NCBI GenBank assembly: GCA_964657325.1
Contig: CAZZVE010000007.1
Coordinates: 11,457 to 75,456, forward strand
Direction: 5' to 3'
DNA: 64,000 nt
From: JBBQVS01 sp964657325
GTDB lineage: Bacteria > Chloroflexota > Ktedonobacteria > Ktedonobacterales > Ktedonobacteraceae
Below are positions 26,408 through 34,120 of this stretch, in pieces (position 1 is the first letter of the stretch; every line of letters starts with the position of its first letter). A program made the translations under genes and the position numbers. Below the pieces are notes generated by a model, which saw only the letters and a list, made by a program, of their open reading frames with translations, searched no databases and had not been told where the DNA came from.

Positions 26408-27144
26408 TCAGAGTAGCTTGATAAAACCAGCTTGAGTGAAGTGGTGATCAGTGGTGAGTGCCTCTGTCATGCCGAATTGCTCCATCAATACAAAACTACT
26501 AGCGTCTACTAAAGACCATTCCTTATCAAATCGCTTTTCTAGTAGCTGCCAAGCCACATTGTCCATTGGCGCATCAATATGTACAATTTCCACAGGCAGC
26601 ATCTGATTTGAGTGCATTGATAGCCTTGATGACCTCTCTTCGAGGAAGATGAAAGCGGCTTGAAAGGAGTGCAACGAGTTCAGTGACAACTCCCCATGTG
26701 TGAACACAAGGGGCTTCTATGGACTTTCACCAATGGTGTATTGTCCTACACCGTAGCAGTTCAGTTGCATTCACTTGAATGGGCGTTACTCACAGTTCAA
26801 GTATCGAATGGCACTTGCAAGAACACCGTAGTGCTTTTACTCGTGGGACTGATTTACCACGAAACCTGCAAACACTATTTACTTCTTCAGGTGCAATTGA
26901 ACTTTGTTTCTATTCTTTTACAGCGAGGCAAAAGTGGAAGAAGTTGCCATTCATCCCCATCGCTTGAAGCGAGGGGCTTTCTGGCAACACACCCGGTAAT
27001 AATATAGTTCGTTGTCACGAGATTCCGTCTCTGCAAGGTGTAGTTTCGCACGATTGTAACGACTTCCGTATGAAGTGGGTCTGAACGATCTAGGTAATAT
27101 GCCCATCCTCATGTATCGACAAAGAGGTCATTTTTCTTCGGCAT
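26408..27144 (-). pseudogene. VapC-type PIN toxin pseudogene, interrupted by an IS200/IS605-like element
   Basis: The gene would start at ATG 27144, overlapping the antitoxin's end: MPKKNDLFVDT, then a TGA (27109-27111) where PIN proteins have Ser, then GWAYYLDRSDPLHTEVVTIV and LVTTNYII. At 26995 a 313-base element intervenes; behind it TELVALLSSRFHLPRREVIK resumes in the same frame. A frameshift near 26605 leads into MLPVEIVHIDAP, DKEWSLVDASSFVLMEQFGM and TEALTTDHHFTQAGF. The PIN acidic residues (VDT, DKEWSLVDASSF) are still visible. Three independent lesions make it non-functional. In life such toxins cleave RNA. Confidence 0.85.
26683..26995 (-). mobile_element. 313-bp non-autonomous IS200/IS605-like element
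   Basis: No terminal inverted repeats or target duplication, but each end has its own hairpin: 26692-26713 (CCCC-A-TGTGT / ACACA-A-GGGG) and 26955-26976 (CCCCATCGCTT / AAGCG-A-GGGG). On the minus strand the left end follows TTAC (26999-26996), the classical target tetranucleotide, and the right end finishes GAGTTGTCAC. Removing exactly 313 bases rejoins the toxin reading frame (TTNYII-TELVALL). There is no room for TnpA or TnpB, so it depends on proteins from another copy. Confidence 0.78.
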
Positions 27145-27445
27145 GATTCTCTAGGTATGCCTCCGCAAGATATTGATCATGCTTATCCGCCCAACCAAGC
27201 TCGTTTATAGCAAACATGCCCGCTATTTGAAAGAGCGGACTTTGAACGTCTTCCTCACGTTGCCCATGCTCAGGCTGATTCACATTTTTCTGCTCTGAAG
27301 TGCCTGAAGTCATTGACTCTTCTTGTTTCTGTGTAACTTCCCTGGCCCAAGCTAGAAACAGTGTCTCAGGGGTTTGATTGCGTTGTGATGCATACGTTGC
27401 AAGCTCCGTGTACAAGTCATCAGGAATTTGGAATACATGACTCAT
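27128..27445 (-). CDS. VapB-like antitoxin
   Basis: 105 residues, intact. An N-terminal ribbon-helix-helix-like part (MSHVFQIPDDLYTELATYAS, then TPETLFLAWAREVTQ) binds DNA in such proteins; the acidic C-terminus (LGWADKHDQYLAEAYLENHA) would wrap the toxin. AGGGGGATAGAC precedes the ATG. The last codons overlap the start of the broken PIN toxin by 17 bases, the usual order of a vapBC operon. With the toxin dead it is an orphan antitoxin, which may still repress or neutralise relatives. Confidence 0.75.
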   Translation of the reverse strand: MSHVFQIPDDLYTELATYASQRNQTPETLFLAWAREVTQKQEESMTSGTSEQKNVNQPEHGQREEDVQSPLFQIAGMFAINELGWADKHDQYLAEAYLENHAEEK

Positions 27446-27473
27446 GTCTATCCCCCTGCCTAATTCAGTTTAA

Positions 27474-27540
27474 TGTCATTATACCAATGGTTTTTCATAT
27501 CCCATAATACCATAGTTTTGCAGAGCATTGAGCGTGCAAT
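27474..27540. repeat. Dispersed CATAGTTTTGCAGA repeat, copy 4
   Basis: TGTCATTATACCAATGGTTT, then ATAATACCATAGTTTTGCAG and GCATTGAGCGTGC, the last part shared with copy 6 (GTGTTGAGCGTGA). It lies upstream of the antitoxin gene. Confidence 0.75.
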
Positions 27541-27588
27541 AGAAAGAACCTTCGATAGTGCTTACTGATGTCGGTCTAACCATCCGCG

Positions 27589-27690
27589 GGGTTGTGTTGC
27601 AAATAAAAAGCTGATTTGTTACAGTGGGGAAAAAGAGGTCCTCTTATGAGTGAGCAGAGTCAGAATCCCTTCAAATGGCGTCATTTTCAG
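27589..27690 (+). mobile_element. Truncated 5' end of a second IS6-like copy
   Basis: GGTTGTGTTGCAAATAAAAA corresponds to the right end of the neighbouring IS6-like element in inverted orientation, followed by ATG 27645 with SEQSQNPFKWRHFQ, the same opening as that element's transposase (RDRYPFKWRHFQ). It is cut off at 27690, where the other element begins. Confidence 0.7.
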
Positions 27691-28600
27691 GTGTGTTGCA
27701 AGAAATTTAAAGAAGACAAAATGAGTATGGAGTGGCTCTGCTTGTTCAGTTTAAGCTGCAACTCCAAACAGCTTGGCGACCAATGCGATCTGGCTTAACA
27801 CATCTCCTTTTTCACTCCTTGCAGTTGTCCTTTGCGTATCATATTCATCACCTCGAACCCTTGGAGTGTTCGCCCCGCTGTCTCGAACGAGAAAAAGCCC
27901 ATCCCTGGCTTCGTCAACCGTTTGATGAACCGACGGTCTTGTTCAATCAGATTATTGGGCTATTTCACCTGCCTCAATTCCACGTGTTGAGGCACCACTC
28001 CAGCAGCTTTCAAGCCGGCAATGGCCTTGGGATAGGCGGCATTCTTGTCGACATTGATCACGCGAGGAGTCGGTGTGGTGGAGGTGAGGTCAGCCAGAGC
28101 CGTAGGCTGGGTCATCTGCTCTTCAACCGGACACGCTTGAAGGGCTGAACACGCAGAAGCGCGTAGCATTTTGCAGAAAAATCGCGTGGCAGCCTCGGTA
28201 TCACGTGCAGGACTCAAGAGAAACTCAAGCGTATTTCCTTCTGAATCGACGGCTCTGTAGAGGTAGAACCAGGCTCTTTTGATCTTGATGTACGTTTCAT
28301 CCACCCGCCAGGTGTCATTGCAGGCTTTTAGATGAGGTCGGCAGCGCTTTTCCAGTTCTGGCGCATAGTGCAGTACCCAGCGATAGATCGTGGTATGATC
28401 GATGTGCAGACCTCGTTGGAGCATCATCTCCTCAAGGTCGCGGTAACTTAACGCATAGCGCAAGTACCAGCGCACACACAGCAGAATGATGTCGGGCTGA
28501 AAATGACGCCATTTGAAGGGATATCGATCTCTCATCACCAGGTCCCTTGTGTTCTTTTCTTCCCACCTTAACAGATTAGCTTTCTTTTTGCAACACAGCC
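27691..28600 (-). mobile_element. IS6-like insertion sequence
   Basis: About 910 bp bounded by TGTGTTGCAAGAAA (from 27692) and its near inverted repeat TTTCTTTTTGCAACACA (ending near 28597), the TGTTGCAAA-type ends known for the IS6 family. It carries one transposase gene, which has an internal stop. Confidence 0.75.
27795..28535 (-). pseudogene. IS6-like transposase with an in-frame stop
   Basis: Reads MRDRYPFKWRHFQPDIILLC, LSYRDLEEMMLQRGLHIDHT and then the catalytic segments WRVDETYIKI and INVDKNAAYPKAI. After ELRQVK a TAG (about 27960) breaks the frame, and NNLIEQDRRFIKRLTKPGMG with the third acidic residue follows in the same frame to a stop at 27795. About 245 codons in all, the family's length. 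Confidence 0.85.
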
Positions 28601-28675
28601 CCTTATTTAGTGACTGTTCACAAGCTGGTAAAAGTGGTGTAAACTCGAAAGAGGCCAAGAAAGGAGCAAAAACCG

Positions 28676-29843
28676 ATGCGTTTACATCTGTTATTACCTA
28701 AAGTGAATCCGACCAAGAGACCTGTCCCGACGACCTGCACGTTTTCAAACTGTTCAGGAAAGCGGTTTCGCTTCCATCAACCAGTGACGAAAAATCTGCG
28801 AGATACCATTCATCAGCAGGTAGAAGCTCATCGGTATCAGTGCTTGAAGTGTGGACGCACGTTTCGTGTGTATCCTGAAGGCGTGACGAGTGCGCAGACC
28901 TCACAACGCGTCAAAGGGTTAGCCGTCTTGCTCTATTTGTTGGGTTTAAGTTACGGAGCAGTCTCCTTAGCACTGGAAGCGATTGGCGTCTCCTTCAGCA
29001 AAACGCATGCGTATAATACCGTGCAAGAAGCCGCCAAGCGCGTTCCTGGTCTCAAGCGCGAGCAGGTGTTTGAGGGCATCAAAACGTCAGCTCTCGGCAG
29101 CGACCTCACGAGTGTGAAATGCAAAGGCAAGTGGTTGCCTTTAGGTATTACTGTTGATGCGATTAGTGGACTCGCTTTAAGCATTGATGCGTTGTCAGGC
29201 GAAGATATGCAAACACTCAAAGAATGGGTTGAGCCAATCGCGAAGCCGAGTTGGTGCTCAACTGCTGGTGACCGATGATGCCGATGGCTTTAAGACGGTC
29301 GCCGATGAGATCGCAGTGCAGCATCAAGTGTGCAAAAGCCATGTTCTGCGCAATACCCAAACGTTGATCGAGCGTTTTGGGGCATTGGTAGGACAGGTCG
29401 CGGATGCGTCCTTGCAAGCCATTGAGGTGAGTGCGACCCAAGCGCAAGCTGACCTCAGCCGATGAGGCGAACTCATCAAAAGCCGTAAACGCGAGGATGC
29501 GAAAGAGTTGGAAGTCATGCATCATCGCTATGGTCAAGCCATAGCACCGCGTCCTGGTGAGTCGATGAGTCTCGCGTATCGTCTGCGACTCCTCTATTTA
29601 GATCGCTGGAATCTCTGGTTTCGTCTGACACGCTATCGCAGTTGGAAAGGACCCAAAGGCGAACGGATTGATGGAACGAATAATGCATGTGAACGTGCGA
29701 TTGGCTGGTGGATCAAAGAACGGTATCGCTCGATGCGAGGGTACAAAGTTCCCACCAATGCGGAACGAGTGAGCCGCCTGCTTGCATGGAGTGGCAACTT
29801 CCTCACCCAAGGCGGTGCCGACTTGACACCGTTGTTGAGGTAG
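28676..29843 (+). pseudogene. Unclassified DDE transposase, frameshift plus stop
   Basis: Opens with MRLHLLLPKVNPTKRPVPTT and a zinc-ribbon (YQCLKCGRTFRVYPEG). A DDE-like core follows: LPLGITVDAISGLALSIDAL, then after a frameshift near 29245 LVTDDADGFKTVADEIAVQH, a TGA at about 29464, and DGTNNACERAIGWWIKERYR with the last Glu. The sum is about 388 codons. No terminal repeats were found. It sits against the IS6-like element and may have truncated the TniQ-like gene behind it. I could not place the family. Confidence 0.8.
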
Positions 29844-29847
29844 AGAA

Positions 29848-30801
29848 ATGCGAGCAAGAGAGATGCTGGGCTTTCTCTTCCCCGAACATCGTTTACCAAC
29901 TATTGAACAATCACAGCCTTATTTTGATACTTTAATGAAGATATGCTTCGCTCTGTCAATAACGCCTTTAGAGTTCTTGTCCACAACCACTATTCCACTG
30001 CGAAAGAACTTAACTCACAGCGTAGAGGATGTTCCTACTATCTCAAGAGGAAAGTGGAAGCCTGTGACAGAAGATGATGTTCAACGTATGAGACGAGTAC
30101 TCGAAACTGTGTTGACTGTTGACTATCAGGCCGTTTCGTTTCCTAGTCTAAGGGATGTTGCTAAACGTATGGGGTTTGACGAGGAAACGGTGCGTAAGCA
30201 TTGCCCTGACCTTTCTAAGGCGATTTCATGGCGATATAAAAATCGTTGGACAGATGAAAGTCATCTTAAAGTAATGAAGCAAGCTCTCGAGAGTGCGTTG
30301 GCCAATCCAGAGCCGGAGCCATTGGCAAATGTTGCACGAGAACTGCATTGTGATACTACTTCAATAGCTAAGTATTTCCCAGACCTTTGTGATGCGGTCG
30401 TGACGAGGTACCGCGAAAGATTTGACTATACTTTTATTGAGCAACGGTTGTGCGAGGTGCTGAACAGCGCTACAGGAGCTCCTGCTGTCTATGAACTTGC
30501 TAGGGAAATGGGTTATGAACGGCATGTAAAGGATAAATTCCCTGAATTGTGCAAACAAATTTCAATGCGACGCTATACAGAACGAAGGAAACAAAGAGAG
30601 GAGCGAATGGCTACTCTCTGTAACGAGATGCGTCAGGCCGTATACATCATTCATAGTCAAGGCATATATCCAAGTGCTAGACAGGTAACGAAACAACTGA
30701 GTGACATTCATGTCATACGAACAAAGGAAGGACATGAAGCTTGGCGTCAGGCACTAAAAGAATTGGGATACCCCGTAGACCACCTGAAAGTTTATATTTA
30801 A
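29848..30801 (+). CDS. TniQ/TnsD-like protein, probably lacking its N-terminus
   Basis: 317 residues. LMKICFALSITPLEFLSTTT resembles the end of the TniQ domain in Tn7/Tn5053-type target selectors; after it come repeated segments of the type LRDVAKRMGFDEETVRKHCP, LANVARELHCDTTSIAKYFP and VYELAREMGYERHVKDKFPE, each a helix-turn-helix followed by DLCDAVVTRYRER-like helices, as in TnsD C-termini. The zinc-binding first part of TniQ is missing, consistent with truncation by the upstream transposase. No TnsABC partners are in the window. Identification is moderate. Confidence 0.55.
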   Translation: MRAREMLGFLFPEHRLPTIEQSQPYFDTLMKICFALSITPLEFLSTTTIPLRKNLTHSVEDVPTISRGKWKPVTEDDVQRMRRVLETVLTVDYQAVSFPSLRDVAKRMGFDEETVRKHCPDLSKAISWRYKNRWTDESHLKVMKQALESALANPEPEPLANVARELHCDTTSIAKYFPDLCDAVVTRYRERFDYTFIEQRLCEVLNSATGAPAVYELAREMGYERHVKDKFPELCKQISMRRYTERRKQREERMATLCNEMRQAVYIIHSQGIYPSARQVTKQLSDIHVIRTKEGHEAWRQALKELGYPVDHLKVYI

Positions 30802-30849
30802 TTCAGATAATCTAATCCATGTTGATTATCTGAATTAAATATAAACTTT
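30787..30849. terminator. Very long bidirectional hairpin overlapping the stop codon
   Basis: Two 26-base arms, 30787-30812 and 30824-30849, pair perfectly around an 11-base loop; the arms are A/T-rich (AAAGTTTATATTTAATTCAG...). The TAA of the TniQ-like gene lies inside the left arm. Confidence 0.75.
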
Positions 30850-30865
30850 TGTTTATTCAAGGTGG

Positions 30866-31080
30866 GAAGCACAGTTTTGCATATTCTGCAAAACCTATGG
30901 GTTAAATGACAATATGTGTCATTATTCCCGATGGTCTTGCAGAATGATACTACCATAGTTTTGCAGAGTTCGGTAGTGCTCTGAGCGTGGACGAAAAGAT
31001 AGCTAACCGCACTTTTGGGCTTTTATGCAAGTAGCTGACTCGATGAGGGAGCATAGTTTTGCAGAAAAACTTCACAAAAG
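30866..31080. repeat. Dispersed CATAGTTTTGCAGA repeat, copy 5 (full form)
   Basis: The most complete copy. It starts GCACAGTTTTGCATATTCTG, continues CAAAACCTATGGGTTAAATG and TGTCATTATTCCCGATGGTC, then CTACCATAGTTTTGCAGAG and, 97 bases on, GGGAGCATAGTTTTGCAGAA followed by AAACTTCACAAA. It lies in the leader of the DinB-like gene. Confidence 0.82.
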
Positions 31081-31293
31081 ATAGAAGAGTAGTTTGACGA
31101 GACTGAATGGAGGTACGAAAGGCTATGTTGTCAAATTACAAACGGATGTGCCAAGTTGTATGTATGGTACAATAAGGAAAAAGCAGTCAGTCCACTATTT
31201 AGCGTATGAACTGTAAGTAAGGACATGATAGTTGATCGATCATAGATGAGCGATAGCATCTGTACAACCGAAAAGCAATTGTGGAGAGAAGCA

Positions 31294-31797
31294 ATGGTAG
31301 TGAATACAGATAACCCTAATGTACAGGCCATTCGCCAGAGCGTTACATCGTCGTACATTGAGTTGAACCGCTTACTTGAACAGCGATTGAGGCATTTACC
31401 TGAGCAAGCATTGTATACAACGCTCGTAGAGGGCGAGTGGACACTTATGGAGAGCTTGGCTCACGTTATCGAATTTATGCCTTACTGGGGCGACGAAATT
31501 GCAAAACTGGTAGCCGAGCCAGGGCAAAATTTCGGGCGTACTAAGGAAGACGAAGCTCGCATTCACGCCATCGAGGAACATAGGCATGACTCCTTAGAGA
31601 CAGCGCGTGGTGCTTTTACGAGAAGCTATACCTGTCTGGACGAGGTGTTAAGCACCTTGAAGGATAGCGACCTTGAACTTAAAGGGCATCACTCAAAATT
31701 TGGAGAACAGACGCTTACCTGGTTTATCAAAGATTTTGTAACAGACCACCTCAAAAATCATATTGAACAACTCAACAGGTGTTTGGAGGCTGTGTAA
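31294..31797 (+). CDS. DinB-like domain protein
   Basis: 167 residues of the DinB/YfiT four-helix fold, which binds a divalent metal through three His and often acts as a thiol-dependent transferase. EGEWTLMESLAHVIEFMPYW and FVTDHLKNHIEQLNRCLEAV hold the expected His positions. ATG 31294 is preceded by GTGGAGAGAAGCA and is preferred to the in-frame start at 31246, which has no ribosome site. A perfect 20-bp hairpin follows. The substrate is unknown. Confidence 0.78.
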   Translation: MVVNTDNPNVQAIRQSVTSSYIELNRLLEQRLRHLPEQALYTTLVEGEWTLMESLAHVIEFMPYWGDEIAKLVAEPGQNFGRTKEDEARIHAIEEHRHDSLETARGAFTRSYTCLDEVLSTLKDSDLELKGHHSKFGEQTLTWFIKDFVTDHLKNHIEQLNRCLEAV

Positions 31798-31799
31798 CA

Positions 31800-31864
31800 A
31801 AGTGTTTGGTGGCTCCATTGATGTTGACAAAAACGATGTCTGATAATGGAGCCACCAAACACTT
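31800..31864 (+). terminator. Hairpin after the DinB-like gene
   Basis: Arms 31800-31819 (AAGTGTTTGGTGGCTCCATT) and 31845-31864 are perfect inverted repeats with a 25-base loop, starting three bases after the stop codon. The long loop is unusual for a simple terminator. Confidence 0.65.
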
Positions 31865-31993
31865 GTTACCTATTCTCGTGTTCTTGGTAGAATGAACAAT
31901 ACGTTTTACTACTTAGTAATCACCGTTTTCTGAATAGGCTTGCTCTCGATGTTTGTTTATTCATTGCCACTAAGAATTGCATAATTCTATTCT

Positions 31994-32911
31994 TCAACTT
32001 GCTGCAACGACTGTGTTCTGCAACACTCCCAATTGGGCAATTTCCACTTCTATCAGGTCATCAGGCTTGAGGAAAACCGGTGGAGTGCGAGCGAAACCAA
32101 CGCCACTAGGCGTGCCGGTGGCAATCAAGTCACCCGGTTCAAGTGTCATAATCTGCGAAAGATAGCTCATAACTGTTGGGATATCGAAAATGAAATCAGC
32201 AGTTGTGGAACGTTGCATGACCTCTCCATTTAGCCGCAGAGTAATGTCAAGGGCGTTTGGATCGCTGATTTCGTCACGAGTGACGAGTGCAGGACCAACG
32301 GGACCTGTGCCATCAAACGTTTTCCCTTGTAGCCATTGCACAGTGCGCTTCTGATAGTCGCGCACTGAGACATCATTGAAGATCGTGTATCCAGCGAGAT
32401 AAGCGAACGCATCTTCCGACGCAATATCTTTCCCTGTTTTTCCAATCACCAGCATCAACTCGGCCTCGTAGTCAACCATCGTTGAGACACGAGGCAAAAC
32501 AAGTGGTTGACGGTGACCAATCAACGTGTTGGCGAACTTGGCAAAGATCACAGGATAGGTAGGCATTGGGCTACCCATCTCAAGAATGTGATGACGGTAG
32601 TTGTGCCCAAGGCAGATAATTTTGCCAGGCCGCGTAATGGGAGGCAAGAAGGAAACTTGCTCCAACGGAAATGTATATCCTAATCGTGTGAGTTGAGCAA
32701 AAGTCTCGTCCTCATGAGCAAGCTGCAGCACGGTTTTCGTGGCATCTCGTGCCAAATCTCCCCCTTGAAGGAGTTCAAGCATAGTAGTTGGAAATGGCAA
32801 AGAGGATGTTTTCAGCAACGTCCCAGCCACTTCAACCAAATCAAGTACATGGTCGTGAAATATGGCACCTAGACGAGGGCCATTTCGTTCTGCAAAGGTA
32901 ACAAGACGCAT
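31994..32911 (-). CDS. Fumarylacetoacetate hydrolase (FAH) family protein
   Basis: 305 residues. The C-terminal FAH domain has the metal ligands in MVDYEAELMLVIGKTGKDI and FNDVSVRDYQKR, plus GHNYRHHILEMG and GDLIATGTPSGVGFARTPP. The family cleaves or hydrates acylpyruvates and dienoates in aromatic degradation. In this cluster it could hydrolyse fumarylpyruvate or maleylpyruvate made from gentisate by the dioxygenase at 38199 (inference from neighbours). AGGAGA precedes the ATG. It is last in the minus-strand series behind the MIP, alcohol and aldehyde dehydrogenase genes. Confidence 0.88.
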   Translation of the reverse strand: MRLVTFAERNGPRLGAIFHDHVLDLVEVAGTLLKTSSLPFPTTMLELLQGGDLARDATKTVLQLAHEDETFAQLTRLGYTFPLEQVSFLPPITRPGKIICLGHNYRHHILEMGSPMPTYPVIFAKFANTLIGHRQPLVLPRVSTMVDYEAELMLVIGKTGKDIASEDAFAYLAGYTIFNDVSVRDYQKRTVQWLQGKTFDGTGPVGPALVTRDEISDPNALDITLRLNGEVMQRSTTADFIFDIPTVMSYLSQIMTLEPGDLIATGTPSGVGFARTPPVFLKPDDLIEVEIAQLGVLQNTVVAAS

Positions 32912-32935
32912 AGGAATTGTCTCCTCTTTTACAAA

Positions 32936-32997
32936 AATTTTCCCAGTGAAGGTATCTCCTCTACGAGAAAGGGATAGCCACCCTCACTAGGAAAATT
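32936..32997 (-). terminator. Terminator behind the aquaporin gene, conserved in its pseudogene copy
   Basis: Arms 32936-32952 (AATTTTCCCAGTGAAGG) and 32981-32997 (CCCTCACTAGGAAAATT) pair. The duplicate near 8943-8993 keeps the pairing while both arms change (AGTG to GGTG on one side, CACT to CACC on the other), a compensatory change that supports a real RNA structure. Confidence 0.65.
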
Positions 32998-33034
32998 AGA
33001 CAGATTTCACAAGGGAGCCACTTCAGAGTGCTTC

Positions 33035-33916
33035 TTAGACAACTCTGCTATCCACCCCTATCTCTTTCCCAGCCCTCGTTGACTGTGCGACGTCTTTGGA
33101 CTGCTCGATGACGGCCGCCACTCCCTCGACAGCCGTTTTCTCAATGCCACCCACAGTTTCATCTGGCACTGCTGCTGTGACGCGTAGACCAGCGATAAAG
33201 TCGTAAGTCAGGGCACCAAGCGCAGCACCAATCATGGGACCAAAGAGAAAGACTGTGAAGACTTGTACGAAGTTGACCTGACTGGGATCGACGAAGAGGG
33301 ACTCGACAACAGCGGGACCAAACGTGCGTGCAAAATTGAGCGACAAACTACTTGGATTTACTAAGGCCACTATTTCAGCGAAAATGACCAATGCAACGAT
33401 CAAACCACCCCAGCCTGCAGGGGCACGCCTGTCAAAGAGACACCCTCCTACGACAAAGAGCAAGACAAAAGCTGCAATCACCTCGGCAAAAAAAGCCTGT
33501 ACATAGCTAGTGTTGCTTGCAAAGATATTTTGCCCTAGACCAACCTGTCTGGCTGCTGGAAGGCCGATGTACAGCAGGATACCAAGTGCGCCGATCACGG
33601 AACCAATAAGTTGCGCCGTGAAGTAGACCCATGCAATGCGCCAAGGGAGACGTTTTGTCACAACCAGAGCGAAGGTAACAGAAGGATTCACATGCCCCCC
33701 AGAAATGTGACCTAGGCCATAGATGGCTGCTGCGATGATAAAGCCGACCACTAAGCCGATCATGCCTCGGTCAGCTATCGTGAACGTCGCTTTGCCTCCA
33801 CTGTTTACTAGTAAGATCAGCGTGGCAGGAATGGAACCGATACCGACCAGGACGAGTATGGCAGTCCCAATAAGCTCTGCCATGAATATTTGCCAAAGGG
33901 AAGTTTCTTTTTGCAT
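33035..33916 (-). CDS. MIP family channel (aquaporin/glyceroporin-like) with NPS motifs
   Basis: 293 residues with six hydrophobic helices. The two half-helix motifs are HVNPSVTF and LVNPSSLSLNFARTFGPA, i.e. NPS twice instead of the canonical NPA. The N-terminus (MAELIGTAILVLVGIGSIPA) and SGGHVNPSVT are otherwise typical, and the tail after IAGLRVTAAV is long and hydrophilic. It would pass water or small solutes across the cytoplasmic membrane; within this aromatic cluster an uptake role is possible but unproven. There is no clear Shine-Dalgarno sequence. A decayed duplicate lies at 9041-9852. Confidence 0.9.
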   Translation of the reverse strand: MQKETSLWQIFMAELIGTAILVLVGIGSIPATLILLVNSGGKATFTIADRGMIGLVVGFIIAAAIYGLGHISGGHVNPSVTFALVVTKRLPWRIAWVYFTAQLIGSVIGALGILLYIGLPAARQVGLGQNIFASNTSYVQAFFAEVIAAFVLLFVVGGCLFDRRAPAGWGGLIVALVIFAEIVALVNPSSLSLNFARTFGPAVVESLFVDPSQVNFVQVFTVFLFGPMIGAALGALTYDFIAGLRVTAAVPDETVGGIEKTAVEGVAAVIEQSKDVAQSTRAGKEIGVDSRVV

Positions 33917-34025
33917 GTTTGTTCTGCTTACCTACCTAGGTAAGCTTCTCCTTTCAAATTAACAACAGGTAAACACGACAACAAGACAAACGGACATAGC
34001 GGTAGCATGAACAACCGTATCTCTT

Positions 34026-34045
34026 GCTCCTGTTAGTTAACAGGA
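34026..34045. promoter_or_regulatory. 20-bp palindrome upstream of the MIP gene
   Basis: CTCCTGTTA, a GT centre and TAACAGGAG form a perfect palindrome between the alcohol dehydrogenase 3' end and the MIP gene start. It may be an operator for the MIP gene or part of a terminator. Confidence 0.4.
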
Positions 34046-34120
34046 GTAATTCAGGTGAGGCTAGCCACTTTTAGTACGAAAGCGGCTAGAGGGGTTCACC
34101 CTCTATGAACCGTAGGTTCC

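Noticed and set aside
27109..27111. TGA inside the PIN toxin as a selenocysteine codon
   Set aside because: PIN proteins have Ser here, there is no nearby selenocysteine-type hairpin I could see, and the gene is broken twice more.
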